Shown here in pieces: positions 23,662-36,200 of a DNA stretch of 64,000 bases. This stretch comes from Bolinopsis microptera. Taxonomy: Eukaryota > Ctenophora > Tentaculata > Lobata > Bolinopsidae. Under the pieces are notes generated by a model, which saw nothing but the letters and a program-made list of their open reading frames with translations, made no database searches and was not told the origin of the DNA. The position numbers were made by a program, and so were the translations under genes. Position 1 is the first letter of the stretch, and each line of letters opens with the position of its first letter. The stretch is from NCBI RefSeq assembly GCF_026151205.1, contig NC_087076.1:20702828-20766827 (forward strand), read 5' to 3'.

Positions 23662-24526
23662 CCCTATTCGTGCGAAAAGTCTTTATTTTATTAATTATTA
23701 AACAAATCTGATAGTTTTAATTTTGATAAGATCTCATAAACATGCTACAGCTGGCACTGGTACGTAGGTTTTACAAAACCCGAGTTCGTTAACATGCACA
23801 CCATTCGCTTAAATGTTAAATTTACGGTTCATGCCACCGATTGCTACGATCATGATCGAATCGCACGACAAGGCATTTTGATTCCATAAGATTAAGAATG
23901 AAGAATGATACACAAATATCTGCTGGTGATCAATCAATATTTATTCGTTCTTATAGGTACAGGCCCGCCCAAGTAACCACCGGTAACGGGTAATATCAGT
24001 ACTAATATCAGTAATACACGGTCACAGGTTAGTTTGATAACATTTTATTATAATCAAATTTATAAATAACCTTTATTTTGAAGTACGAATTGAGAATACC
24101 ATTTGTACACATAAGATGAGTGAACCATAAACAATACATAATTGGCTGTATACCTAATACAAAATTAAATGATTGGCTAGCATGTCGAAAGTGATTACAT
24201 TAATAACAGTAAGTTACCGTGGTTACTGGGTAACCACTATGGTCATGATGAGATGAGCATCGGAGAGAACTGGTTAACATAATAAATAAAATAAACTCAC
24301 GCACAAATAAGCTATATTTAACACGTGCAAGCTCATTACTGATGATTAATCCTTCACATGTAACGTGTAAATAAAATAGAGCTCTAGGATTGGTCAGATA
24401 TTATCATACCAGGAAATGACTGCATTACCCTCTTTATCATACTCTCCCTTCATCTAAGCAAACTCTCATAATCCTAATCAACATCTTTGCCGTTTGTTTC
24501 GCTAAATCTTCAGCAGTTCAGCCAGC
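23662..24526. other. Intergenic sequence upstream of the first acidic gene
   Basis: AT-rich, no exon recognised. A TAAATAAAA stretch with a nearby ATTGG box (about 24368-24395) could be a promoter for the gene starting at 24527. Just before that ATG is an acceptor-like cttcag, so a 5' UTR intron is possible. Confidence 0.3.
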
Positions 24527-24907
24527 ATGGCAGACGACCAGGTCCAAGTGCTTAATGACCACGTTGAGGTACTTGCTATCCATGCGGACGAGAAGGAGGC
24601 AGAAGCTGCTGAAGCTAGAGAACGGGTATATGAGGCTATGGATGAAGCGTCAAAAGCTGCCAATGCAGCAGACGCCGAAGCGGCAGATAGTGATACCGAT
24701 TTAGCAAATTCAGCAGAATCCGAAGATGCAGTAGATTCAGAAGATTCGGACTCAACAGATTTCGAAGATTCAGCAGGTTCGGATTCAGCAGATTTCGAAG
24801 ATCCAGTAGATTCAGCAGATTCGGATTCAGCAGATACGGATTTAGCATATGCGGATTCGGATTCAGCATCTGATGAGGCGTATGGTGAGGAAGCATCGAC
24901 TGATTAA
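24527..24907 (+). CDS. Small acidic Ala/Asp/Ser-rich protein of unknown function (126 aa)
   Basis: A single frame, MADDQVQVLN to a TAA stop. The N-terminal half (residues 1-55) is Ala/Glu-rich and predicted helical. The C-terminal half is low complexity with Asp-Ser-Ala and Asp-Phe-Glu-Asp themes (SADSDSADTDLAY), extremely acidic and likely disordered. No signal peptide, cysteine or membrane segment. The frame is supported by the clean MAD start, length and a partner gene 1 kb downstream of identical length that also begins MAD. I do not recognise the family. A role as a charged scaffold or ion-binding protein would be pure inference. Confidence 0.6.
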   Translation: MADDQVQVLNDHVEVLAIHADEKEAEAAEARERVYEAMDEASKAANAADAEAADSDTDLANSAESEDAVDSEDSDSTDFEDSAGSDSADFEDPVDSADSDSADTDLAYADSDSASDEAYGEEASTD

Positions 24908-24926
24908 TAACTCAATAAGTTGACTG

Positions 24927-24968
24927 CAAATCACCGAAACGGATAATTTGGTAAACTTCGGTGATTTG
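24927..24968 (+). other. Perfect 12-bp stem-loop just after the acidic gene
   Basis: CAAATCACCGAA (24927-24938) pairs exactly with TTCGGTGATTTG (24957-24968), with an 18-nt loop, starting 20 nt after the stop codon. Likely in the 3' UTR. It does not match the histone stem-loop. Confidence 0.55.
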
Positions 24969-25919
24969 TTTTTCCAATAGAGGTTTACTTAAAGAAAAAG
25001 GACATTTTGAGAACTTCAAGTTAGCTTTTAACTTTAAGAGCTAAACCAATCCGACTGCTGATCTGGTCAGATACAAGTCATAATGGTTAGTAAAGTCTCA
25101 ATACACAAAAAGTAAATAGTGATCCGGCCCAGGCCTGAGAATCGTAAAAGAGTTCAGCCCCAAGGTGTGTGCTGGACAATATAAGGATGCTGCTCTAAAG
25201 AGCAGCATTAGAAACGTTGAATGAAGTTTTGGCCGATGACGTTTATGAAATATTATTTTTGTTTTGATTTTGAAGCTTGTTTATCCCAAAGTTTGGCTTA
25301 TGTTCCACGTATCATATGAACAATCCCCACCTTTGCCAAAGAAAGCCTCGCTGAGCAGCTTTGGGTAGACTCAAGTGGAACGTTTTTGTTTTGGCTAGAA
25401 CAGCTGGGATCATCAGCTCATGTTCCAACCGCCTTTTGGCTTAATCAATCCGGTCACGTGACTACCCTAGCTTTAAAATGTAGTCCTTTTGATCTCAGTG
25501 TCAAACATTTCTATGATCTCAGCTGTTCTAGTTTTGATATTTTTTGTGATTAGCGACTAAATATTCTCAAAGGATCGGCTGGAAGGTGTCCAGCAGGGAC
25601 TGTTTTTGTTTTGATCAAGTGTTAGCATTATGTACATTGTACAGTATAACTATACATTGTAGTTATACATTATGTACATTGTACAACTTCAGTTCAACTA
25701 GCAGGTGTTACTGTTGGACATTTTTACTATTTACACATCTCCCGTGTTTTATTGCATTTGCATTGAATTTAATTGAGGATCAAATTTCAGGTCCAGGACC
25801 ATTAATGCTACCTATTTAAAAAAATTATATTTAAGTGATAGCATTACACCATACACGAATTAATTGATTTACCCAGCTGTAAATAACAATCTATTTACTT
25901 TTAGCAAGTAAACGACAAA
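24969..25919. other. Spacer between the two acidic genes
   Basis: Contains nested short palindromes built from ATGTACATTGTAC (about 25628-25690). No exon recognised. An acceptor-like ttttag lies 15 nt before the ATG of the next gene. Confidence 0.3.
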
Positions 25920-26300
25920 ATGGCTGATGCTGGAGTAGACAAAGTGGTGGAGCTGACAGAAAAGGCGGAGAAGCTGTGCATAGAGGCGGAGAAAAAGTCG
26001 GAAGCAGCTTCAGCACTGGTTGATAAGGCTACGAAGAACGAAGAGGAATCGGATAAGAACCTTGCCGAGGCGGACAAATTGGCTGATGAAGCTGATAAAA
26101 TCTCGGAGGAGGCGGATAAGTTGATGGAGGAGGCTGACAAAATAGCTGTAGCCGAGGATGCTGCTATCCAGAAAGAGATTGAAGAAGATGAGGCACAGAT
26201 TGCCAAAGATGAAGTGGAATTGGCCAAAGCGGAAGCGGAATTGGCTGAAGCTGAAGCGGAATTAGCCAAAGAAGAAGAAGTGAAGAAGGTTTCTGTGTGA
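25920..26300 (+). CDS. Acidic Ala/Glu/Lys-rich coiled-coil protein of unknown function (126 aa)
   Basis: MADAGVDKVV through to a TGA stop. The sequence is almost entirely Ala, Glu, Lys, Asp and Leu with heptad-like spacing (EADKLADEADKISEEADKLM, then AEAELAEAEAELAKEEE), predicting one long coiled coil. There is one cysteine (about residue 20) and no aromatic residue. The 126-residue length and MAD start match the acidic gene at 24527, suggesting a tandem pair, although alignable identity is low. Function unknown. AATAAA at 26475-26480 could end the transcript. Confidence 0.65.
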   Translation: MADAGVDKVVELTEKAEKLCIEAEKKSEAASALVDKATKNEEESDKNLAEADKLADEADKISEEADKLMEEADKIAVAEDAAIQKEIEEDEAQIAKDEVELAKAEAELAEAEAELAKEEEVKKVSV

Positions 26301-27294
26301 GTGAACTGAGGCAGACAGCATTTATTTTTAAGGTTGTACTGATTTGTGGTTTATAACTAATTCATGTTTGTTTGAATATTTCATAATATTTTCCGATTCC
26401 GCTTAAAATTTAAGTTTCAGTGTCCTTAGAATTATAGATTCTTGCTTGTGGGTCAGTTTTCTGCAAAAGTTATTAATAAATTATTAAATTGTAAATCAAG
26501 CATTGGTAAAATTTGTATATATTTGTTAGTTGACAGTACATATTTGTTAACCAGCAGTTTTTCTTTGCCCTCCACTCTGGAGTCTATAATAACATGTAAA
26601 TCATCATTTAGTATAGAGGTCTGTTAATTTTCATCTTTCCTGTGCACAAGATGGTATATTACGCCGTGGCCCTACATAGCAACTAGTAATCACTTGCATT
26701 ATATAATACATGAATCCTAACAAAATGAAACAGTGATATTCATTAGTAATTAAATATAACTCAATCATATCAGGAATTATCCGAAAAATCCAAGTCTTGC
26801 ACAAAGGTACACAAAACTTGAAACTCAGCTCAAGTAAATATCTTCAAATAATAAACGGGAGCTCAACTCCTGCTGTTAATTTTCATCCAAAATTTTCTGC
26901 TCCGAGAAAATAAAATCTTCATCATCGTTAAATAAGATGGCATTGCAAAGAACAATTTCCCATTCCTAAATTTAAATCTGTAAATTAGAAACACAAATCA
27001 ACACAAAACAACAAGTTACTTAGCAAATATCGATACATATAAAACTATTCGACTGTGAGCCGGAGCCTTTGAGAAAAATAAATTGACCGATGGATTTCAA
27101 GAAAGGATGGCAACCACATGATAATACTTTGAATGGAAAAGCAGTAATTTTATCAGCAACCAGCCGGTTAACTAACATAACTATTCATAAATTACTCCAA
27201 CCTGAATAAAGTTAATAACAATCAACATAACTAAATAACTAAAACATGTCCGAACGTTATTTCCTGGTTGATACCTTCTTTCCTCTATTTACTA
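26301..27294. other. Convergent intergenic spacer between the coiled-coil gene and STT3
   Basis: Holds the 3' ends of two convergent transcripts. AT-rich with no recognised exon or repeat. Confidence 0.4.
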
Positions 27295-30200
27295 TTACTG
27301 TTTTTCCCACCGAACCTTTCTCTCCTTTCCTCGTCTTCTGATGGAAAAAAGAAACCATTAACCTCCGACAGTAATTTTTCTCAATGAATGATTGATTCTC
27401 TTATTTTGATATATTGTTTGATGTAATACCGATCAATATAGTGGAAAGCCTAGAAATATTTACTAACTCGAGGACGTTTAGCTTTTAGAGGTCGGCTTCC
27501 TTTCTTTATCATCCGGTTATCAAGTTTCTTAACTCTGTGAAAGTTGGGCAGGTTAACTAATTTGAATTTGAATAAAGATTGTACTTCGTTTACATGAGCC
27601 AATATCCAATAAATAATCTCTCTATTGTATTGAGAGGCGCCCTTACTTGTATATCCGTACGAGCCAGTTAGTAGTAGTGAAAGCCTCCTCGATATACTCT
27701 AGCTTTACATCCCGGTCCCCTATCACCGACTCCCGGGTCCTATCAAAGCCTGGCGGTTGACGGTGATCCACTGTGACTTCCCCGAACCGGTAATAACACA
27801 TCTTGTACATCATGCTATCCAACATGGTCTGAGAGGCTCGTCCGTCAACTCTGTATTCTCCTTCCGGCGTGAAATAGCGTCCTTCCTGTGACACAAATAT
27901 AAATAAGGAACTTTCTATCTCGTTTCAAAGTCGAGATGTGAGGGGATAAATAGGTAAAATTGAAGAGAACTACTTCTCCTTGACTTGTTAGGGTTCGTTT
28001 CGTGACAAGGTTAAAAAGTGACACACTGGCACTGATTAATGATTTGAGAAGATAAGTTTACCTGAATATCTTGCGGATGTTCACCTTCAGCGATCCTAAC
28101 CATCCACAGAAACTTGTTAATATCATCGCCAGAGTACCCAATCATACCACCGAATATAACTGCAATGGTAAACACTATAACTATTGTTGTGATGCCTAAC
28201 AATGGTGGAATGAAGCACCAGAGTGCCATTCTAGAGCTGTCTTGGTGATGACAGGACACAATTATAAGTCTCCCGATTAAGGATTATACAGACTAATAAC
28301 TCCCGTTCCTTCAATACTCTTGTGAATTGAACTAAGGGCCCAACATAACACAAAGCGGATATATATAAACATGAATTGGAGAATAATTGTACCCAGGGCC
28401 AGGGAAACAATCATGACGTGATCTTTCGGAACTTCATACATTCCCATGATCTCGACTGATCGTTCCTCTTGATAAAATGCAACTATTTATTCCCTTTTAC
28501 CGGGTTCTCTTTCAATTCCATACCTAAGATATAGTCGACATCTAGATCCTGCATTATCTTGTAGGCGTTCTCTTCCGTGCTGGCCATGGCTTTACCCACC
28601 AGAGCTATGTGACTGTTATTCCACGTGTTGTTATCCACTAGTGTTGTCCTGAAGTATATAATCAATAATTAATAAATTCTAACATTTACTACACGCTTCT
28701 ACATTAACACTTTTACATTCGTTGCTAAATTGTAGCTCTCTTATCAGTAGTTCTGTGTGCGCGTTGAATTATCTCTCTGGCTTTGTAGATTTGTATACAT
28801 TGTTTGTACATTTTCTGTACAACGTGTACGATGCCTTATCCGCTACAGAGTGAACATATTGAGATGGTAGATGATGCTATGGTTGAGAATGGCCAGTTCC
28901 TTACGGAATATGTGAATCAGATACACATGGCGACGGACAGTATTTTCAAGGAGATTAGAAGTAAAATCGGAGTTGAACACAACGATGATGTGCGATTTAA
29001 TAAACTGAACCAGAGAAGTGTGCCTAGAGAAAGGTTATCAGAATGGTTAGAAACAATGTGCTGGATACTGAACAATTATTGTGGACCATTGTTACAATCC
29101 GCCTCAGAAACAGCTGGCGACAACCGAATGTTCAGGAAAGAAAAAATAGCAGATGCGACCAAAATCATAGAACTACAAGAGAAGTTACTCACTAAGCAAG
29201 AAGAAGATATGGCAAAAATCAATGATTTACAGGAGAAGTTAGCTTTGAAGAAGGATGACGAGATTGGAACTGTGAAAATTGCAGCTCAGAAAGAGATCAA
29301 AACCTTTTCGTCTCTGTTGAAAAACACGTGCAAAAACGCCTTTGCACCGAAGAAGATCCAAGCTGCAGTGAAAAGGGTTGCCCTAGAAGATGATCGAAGT
29401 AAAAGTCTGATTATCTTTGGGCTTCCAGAGACGGAGGAAAACCTGGATGATAAGGTATCTGGTATTTTGTTGGACCATCTCAACGAAAAACCGAAAATTT
29501 TGAGATGTAAACGAGTTGGAAAGGACACAAGTGAACGAGTCAGGCCAGTGAAATTCATTTTGTCAAGCTCAGATCAAGCTCGTACCATCTTGAGCAAGAC
29601 TAAGCTACTAAGACATGTAGACGGGTTTAGTTCAGTTTACATCACTCCTGATAGATCAGCTGCAGACAGGATGGCCTACAAGAAAGTTGTCGACCAGCTA
29701 CTCAACAAAAGGACAGCAGAGCCTGACAAAGTTCATGTTATCAGGAACTTTAGAGTCATTAGCTCGGAGAAGGAGCCTTTAGAGTGATATATTTTCTATA
29801 AGTACCATATTATATGTTTTAATTCATTGATTAATTAATTTTTTGCTAGGGCCCAATGTTATTGCGGGTGTGGTATTTCTTACTGCACACTACTGTGTTT
29901 TGGTTACCCCTCTTTCAATACATAATTTGGGTTTCATACTGGGATAGTGGATTTTAGGGCTATATCGGTTTTCTCCTTGTATAACTGGGTTTATTTAGAA
30001 GCATTCAATTCTGTATAATTATGTATTGTTTGAAAAGTTTAAGATTAAAAAAAAAAATACACCCGACAAAGATGTACATTAAGTCATTCAAGCGAGACTT
30101 GTATTGTGATTAAACAGCCAGGTTCATTGTGTAATGTAAAGTTGGGAGTTTTGATTCGGATATGGTTTATTAATGACAGGTATTGATTGGGAGAACATCT

Positions 30201-33200
30201 TTAATTAATGATCACTACTAAGGGTAATGTTTTATCAGACAGGGAGTTTTATTGTTATTCTTCAGGCTCTGGTTTATGTTTTACGCGGTTACATCATTCA
30301 TTTAATACAATTATATTTGATGTAATGTAGGCGGGAAATGTTTATATATCTTTTATTAGTGTGATGATACTTTGTTATAGAGATATATCTAGTAGAGGTT
30401 GACACTTGACTTTAAGCCCGCAGGAACCACTTATATTACCTTTGAGCGTACCGGAGAAGCTGTTTTCGGTACCTCAAAGTAATAATCAGTAAATAAAGCT
30501 GGCCAACCCTAAACGAAAGCGGGGGTTTCATGAGATAATTTGGCAATCAGCCAAATAAACGGATAATCAGTAGAATTACGAACCTATTAGCCATACCCGC
30601 TATCTGATACCCATAATCCCACCAACTCATAACTCTGCTCAAATCGTGGGTGTTCTGATTCAGCCAGAAATACGCTTCTCTAAAGTCGTCCAGAATATGT
30701 CTTGTCCTGAAAGGAGGCTTTATAAGAAATCACACATTCGTCTGCTGTCGGATCAACTCGAATCAGATGTACAATTTCGTCTAAATTGTACAGGTCAAAT
30801 TTTCCGAACCCCTCCGTTGAAGGTGACGGAGATGCGTCGGGGAAGCGACAATAGTCACATACACAGCAGCACTTTCATAACAATTGTCAATTCACGCGCT
30901 CCCTTCTAGGTCCGAAATTTATAAACACTAGCCTAGTGGGCTTGAAATATATGTTATCATATTAAATAACAGTAAATGCAACTTATTCATGCAGCTTCAG
31001 CTAATATAAGATAAGGTACGTCTCTTAAATTAAATTGCATGCATTATGTGTACGCGCGGAACCGGCGCGCGCGACCTATTTATCGTGAAACCGGCGTGAT
31101 TCTATAGAAAAAGTTACTCGCGCGTAACAATAATTAGACATTTTAAATGTGTCCGAAGTTGGCAATTTTAACCCATCTACATGACGTGTACTCTGAAAAT
31201 TGGACCAATTTTCCTAACGAAGTGTTAAAATTATCTAAAACATTCTCCTGCAGCAAAACATTTCCATCAAAACGGTTTTACAAGACATGCCAAATATGTA
31301 GAGAACTCTTAAGACACTAAATTCAAAGTTTTAAAATTCGTATTTACCCGCCGCTTCCGCCGGTAGAAAGAACAATTGAAGGAGAGCTGTAAGCAGAGGA
31401 GGTGATCCAGGTACAATGGAATGCAAAGAGTGATAACAGGGCCAGGATTGTCATGATAATAATACTCGGAGATCCCTCTTCTTGCTTCGTCACGATTGTT
31501 CCGTCATCATTCTGTTCCTGAAAATATGTGTGAAGAATTTGACAATCATGATGTTGTTCCGTGGTTAAGAAATAATACATACTGCATAGCGAGCTATGTA
31601 AGGATTTGTTGAAAACCTATGTGACAATGAAGAAATATGTTATCCTATTCAATCCTGACTATGAACTGTTTATAATACCATCACAAAGCCATATCACGTG
31701 AGAGCACACCACGTGACATGACTATCCTCATTCCTCAGTCTATATTACCATCACAAAGCCATATCACAAATTCAGACCCTCAACACATATCGACAAGTTC
31801 GCTAGATCTTTATCGCAAAATATCAGACCATCTTTGAAGCCATACCACACATTTTTTGTGTTCAATCTCATCACGAAGATTAAAGGTGGGGTGGTGAACA
31901 CTTTTCACACTGCTATATTTAGTAAACAATCTGCTCTTACTGAATATTAAAAACAGGGTGGGCTTCACAAAATCCTCGTAATATTAACACTAGCCTCCCC
32001 GAATTAACTGTGTGTCACGTGACCGATACTTGACGACGCTTTGAAGGGTACTTCAGGGAATGTTCATGTTTTTTGACTGGACACTTGTAGGTATAAGTCT
32101 GTAATGCTCTCCCCTCCCTCCCTATATATCGTGATGGGACGTGGTGTCCATCAACACTGTCACACATATCGGCTATATAGTACACTGTCACATATAATGA
32201 GGTGACGGAAGTTTGACAGCTGCTCCTGACAGGATTCAGCACATTGCTGGAACACCTCGTAATAACACACACACACACACTCATACACTAATTATTCAGT
32301 CACAAACTTGGACCCACAAAAAGTGGGTGTTAGTGATAGATTGATATTAGTCATGGTAAATACGAGCTAGTGTAGCTGGTATTGGAGGGATATAGTCCCA
32401 GGAGAACATGTTAAACAATAATATGATATCTTGTATATATTACATCTTCAGTTTAACACCGTGGTACTGATGCTAAATATTCAGTTTAAATAGAACTACA
32501 AGGTGCTCGCCATCTTTGCAAACACAGCGTACTCTTAAATGCAATATATAAAATATATATCACAATTTACATGCAATATGAATATATAAATAATGGATTT
32601 ATGGTTGGATTGTGGTCTGCTCTGTAATAGCTTTATTTCCAGAACATCGCTTTAAATTCAAATTTGATGATTTTTTTAATTTAAAAAAGATACGCCTCAT
32701 GAGTCACGTTATCTATAATGTCACATGTTCATTACTCCTTGGTGTTAATTTACATACACTAAGGTTTCTCTTTCAACTAAATGTAATGATAAATTTTAAC
32801 TTAAATTTTACAACACTTTTGTCTTTAGTCCAGACATAACCTGACTCAATTCTACACACAATTCTACATACAATTCTACACACAAATCTTCAAAGTTTTC
32901 TTGCCCAAACAAGTCTGAATTTCCTGCCCAAATTTTTGGTACTCAAATTTATTTAGTCCAAAGTTTTGGCACACATATTATATGTTTGGGAATTAAGGTA
33001 TTCCACGTATAATCGAACCATTTTTCTTAAGAAAATTCCTTATCACGAGAAATTCCTTATCAAATTCCTTATATGGGCTTGGTACAAAAATACTTTTTTC
33101 CGTAAACTTCCATTGGATTATTTACTTCATGGAGACAGGAAAAGGAAAACCAAGACTGAATTAAAAATTACATTGAATAATTTCTGCCAATTAAATTTTG

Positions 33201-36200
33201 AACAAATAAATATGATAAATCTTCTTCTGTCCATGTCGCTCTGAAAGGTTCTGCAAATTCACTTCTAGATATGATGGTCACAATCATGGTCATCATGGTG
33301 ATGGCAATCTGAGTCGCAATCATGGTGGTCACAGTCATGGTGACATTCATGGTCATCATGGTGATGGCAATCTGAGTCGCAGTCATGATCCCCGTCACCA
33401 TGGTCGCAATCATGGTCGCAATCTTGGTCACAATCATGGTCATCATGGTGATGGCAATCTGAGTCGAAATCATGGTGGTCACAGTCATGGTGACATTCAT
33501 GGTCATCATGGTGATGGCAATCTGAGTCGCAGTCATGATCCCCGTCACCATGATCGCAATCTTGGTCACAATCATGGTCACAATCATGGTCATCATGGTG
33601 ATGGCAATCTGAGTCGCAATCATGATCCCCGTCACCATGGTCGCAATCTTGGTCACAATCATGGTCATCATGGTGATGGCAATCTGATTCGCAATCATGG
33701 TGGTCACAGTCATGGTGACATTCATGGTCATCATGGTGATGGCAATCTGAGTCGCAGTCATGATCCCCGTCACCATGGTCGCAATCATGGTCACAATCAT
33801 GGTCATCATGGTGATGGCAATCTGAGTCGCAATCATGGTCATCGTCATCGTGCTTACATCGCTTCACAAAGTTCATGTCCTCTCCATCAGCAAATCTAGT
33901 AGATCTGGATATAATAATATCCTTCTGCATGTGGGCCTCTACATCACCCACACCCACATTTCTAGCATAGCAACTGTAACATAGCAACACTAGCGTGACA
34001 GCCAGGATAAGACAACTAGTCGACTTCATGACTTGGGAATTATTTGGTCTGAACGGTAGATTATCAAAAAGATAGAATATCAAAATGAAGATTGTTTCTC
34101 CTTATCAACGAAACCAAAACAAAGAGGTTTAAAGGCTTAGTTTAAACGGTGCCGCATAGTCGCAACGAGAGGTCCAATAACAATAACACAATCAAAAAGA
34201 AATCAATCTAACTGTTCGGCAACAGAGCAAATTCGCTAGGGAAAGGAAATATAGACTAAATTACCTTGAAAAGATGTTTTTATTCACTTATTGAGAATTG
34301 CCTTAGACAACTATTAAAGATCTTTAATATATAATTTCACCCCGACAAGAAAGGTGTCACCTATAAGAAAGGTGTCAAGATGAATATGTAAATATAGTAA
34401 GGGCAGTAAAACGACAAAGAAATGGTTTTAATACAATTACAACCGCTCGATTGGCGATAACAAAAATCTTTCCGGGGGCATCGTGTGTCTAAATCTAGTA
34501 TGATTATGTTCCTGTTTCAATAATAACAACACCAAATATGATTCAAGTACTAATGTCATGGTGTTGTCCTTCAACCCTGTTTATCATCTTGAAATCAGAT
34601 TGGCATAATTTTTTGTTAAAGTTATATATTATTATATGATTTCTGATTTGACAATAGTACAAATTTTAACAGCAGATATACCTAGAAATTTAGTAGGTGA
34701 TTTGGGAGGGCTTCACAAGTTGGGGTAATAGATGCTGATTATATATATCATATTATATGGTGCGAACAATAAAGATGCTTTTCTGGTGAACCAATGGACC
34801 ACGTATGGGCATGGCTGTCGGCTGCCCTGCGGGCACCAGTGGGCGCCCGGAGCCCCCCAGTTGGTCGACTGCCCCCCCCCCCCCCCCCCGCCTTAGCGTA
34901 AATTGTTCACCACTTTTGTCTTTGGTCCAGATATAACGTTACTCTACACAGTAATTGTACGTCAACCCAGGCCACACACCTGTGTACTGTGTACACTAAC
35001 TTCACACATATTCTATAACTTAATTAGCTTAGTTTCTACTGATCTCCAGCATTTGAGTTGTGAGTAGAGGCCAGCGTTCAATAAGTGTGTAGTTATTGAG
35101 AACAGATGGCTCTAGAAGCTGGAATCATAGGCCACAAGTAGTCAACTCAGATAACAAAATTTACACTTTACAGTTCAACAGACAATATTGTACATGTACG
35201 ACTTATGACTATGTATATATTATTATTATTCTATTGTATACTAGTATACTATAACAATATAATCTATATTATATACGATCGGCTTGTAGCCATTATAAGA
35301 GCTGGTCATTGATAAGTACACCATTCTGAGTATAATTACTTAAAGACATTTGTAGGGGGGGGGTGTCATGTCCGTCTATGTCCGCCTATGTCCTGTCCTT
35401 TTTGGATTCTATGAGACAACGGACGTGTTTTTTGGGACATAGGCGGACACGGACGGACATTGGCGGACACGGACGGACATTGGCGGACTCGGACGGACAT
35501 TGGCGGACTCGGACGGACATTGGCGGACCCGGACGGACATTGGCGGACTTGGATGGACATTGGTGGACATTAGCGGACATTGGTGGACATTAGCGGACAA
35601 ACATTTTGAGGACTGAAGAGTACTGAAGAGTACTGAGGAGGATGGCTGAGAAGGATGGCTAAGGAGGATGGCTGAGGAGGATGACTGAGGAGGATGACTG
35701 AGGAGGATGACTGAGAGGGAGGAGAAGGCCCAGTGGCAAATAGTCAGGCGTCCAGGTATTTAACACCTAGTCAAAATTTGTTGATAACCGGTAAAAAAAG
35801 ATTCTTGTGGAAAAAATATTCACATTAATTTAAAATTAAATCAAAATTGGTCGCTCTCAGGGCTAACGCGATGTTACATCATTTTATCGACTCGAAGTTC
35901 GAATCGAGCGCATTCCTAGATTCCATGACTATTTCTTACCTATAAGATTGCTTGACTATTTTTTGCGCATTCAGACACCAAAAAACGCGCAGAAAACGCG
36001 CGCTATCCATTCCTCCTTCCTCAACATCCCGGAATATGAAAAAATAGTCATGTAAAATAGTCATTTAAAATAGTCATGCAAAATTTCAGCTCTGATACGC
36101 TAAAATATCAAGTTAATCTTAAACAATCGACAATCTAATATGAATCCTCCCAATCCTCCCAGCCATATTAACTGGTGAACGGTGTAAATATAGAGCGGTA

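Noticed and set aside
33168-33848. 226-codon minus-strand frame rich in [10 protein letters not shown]
   Set aside because: Shadow frame of the HDC-repeat gene, with no signal peptide or plausible start.
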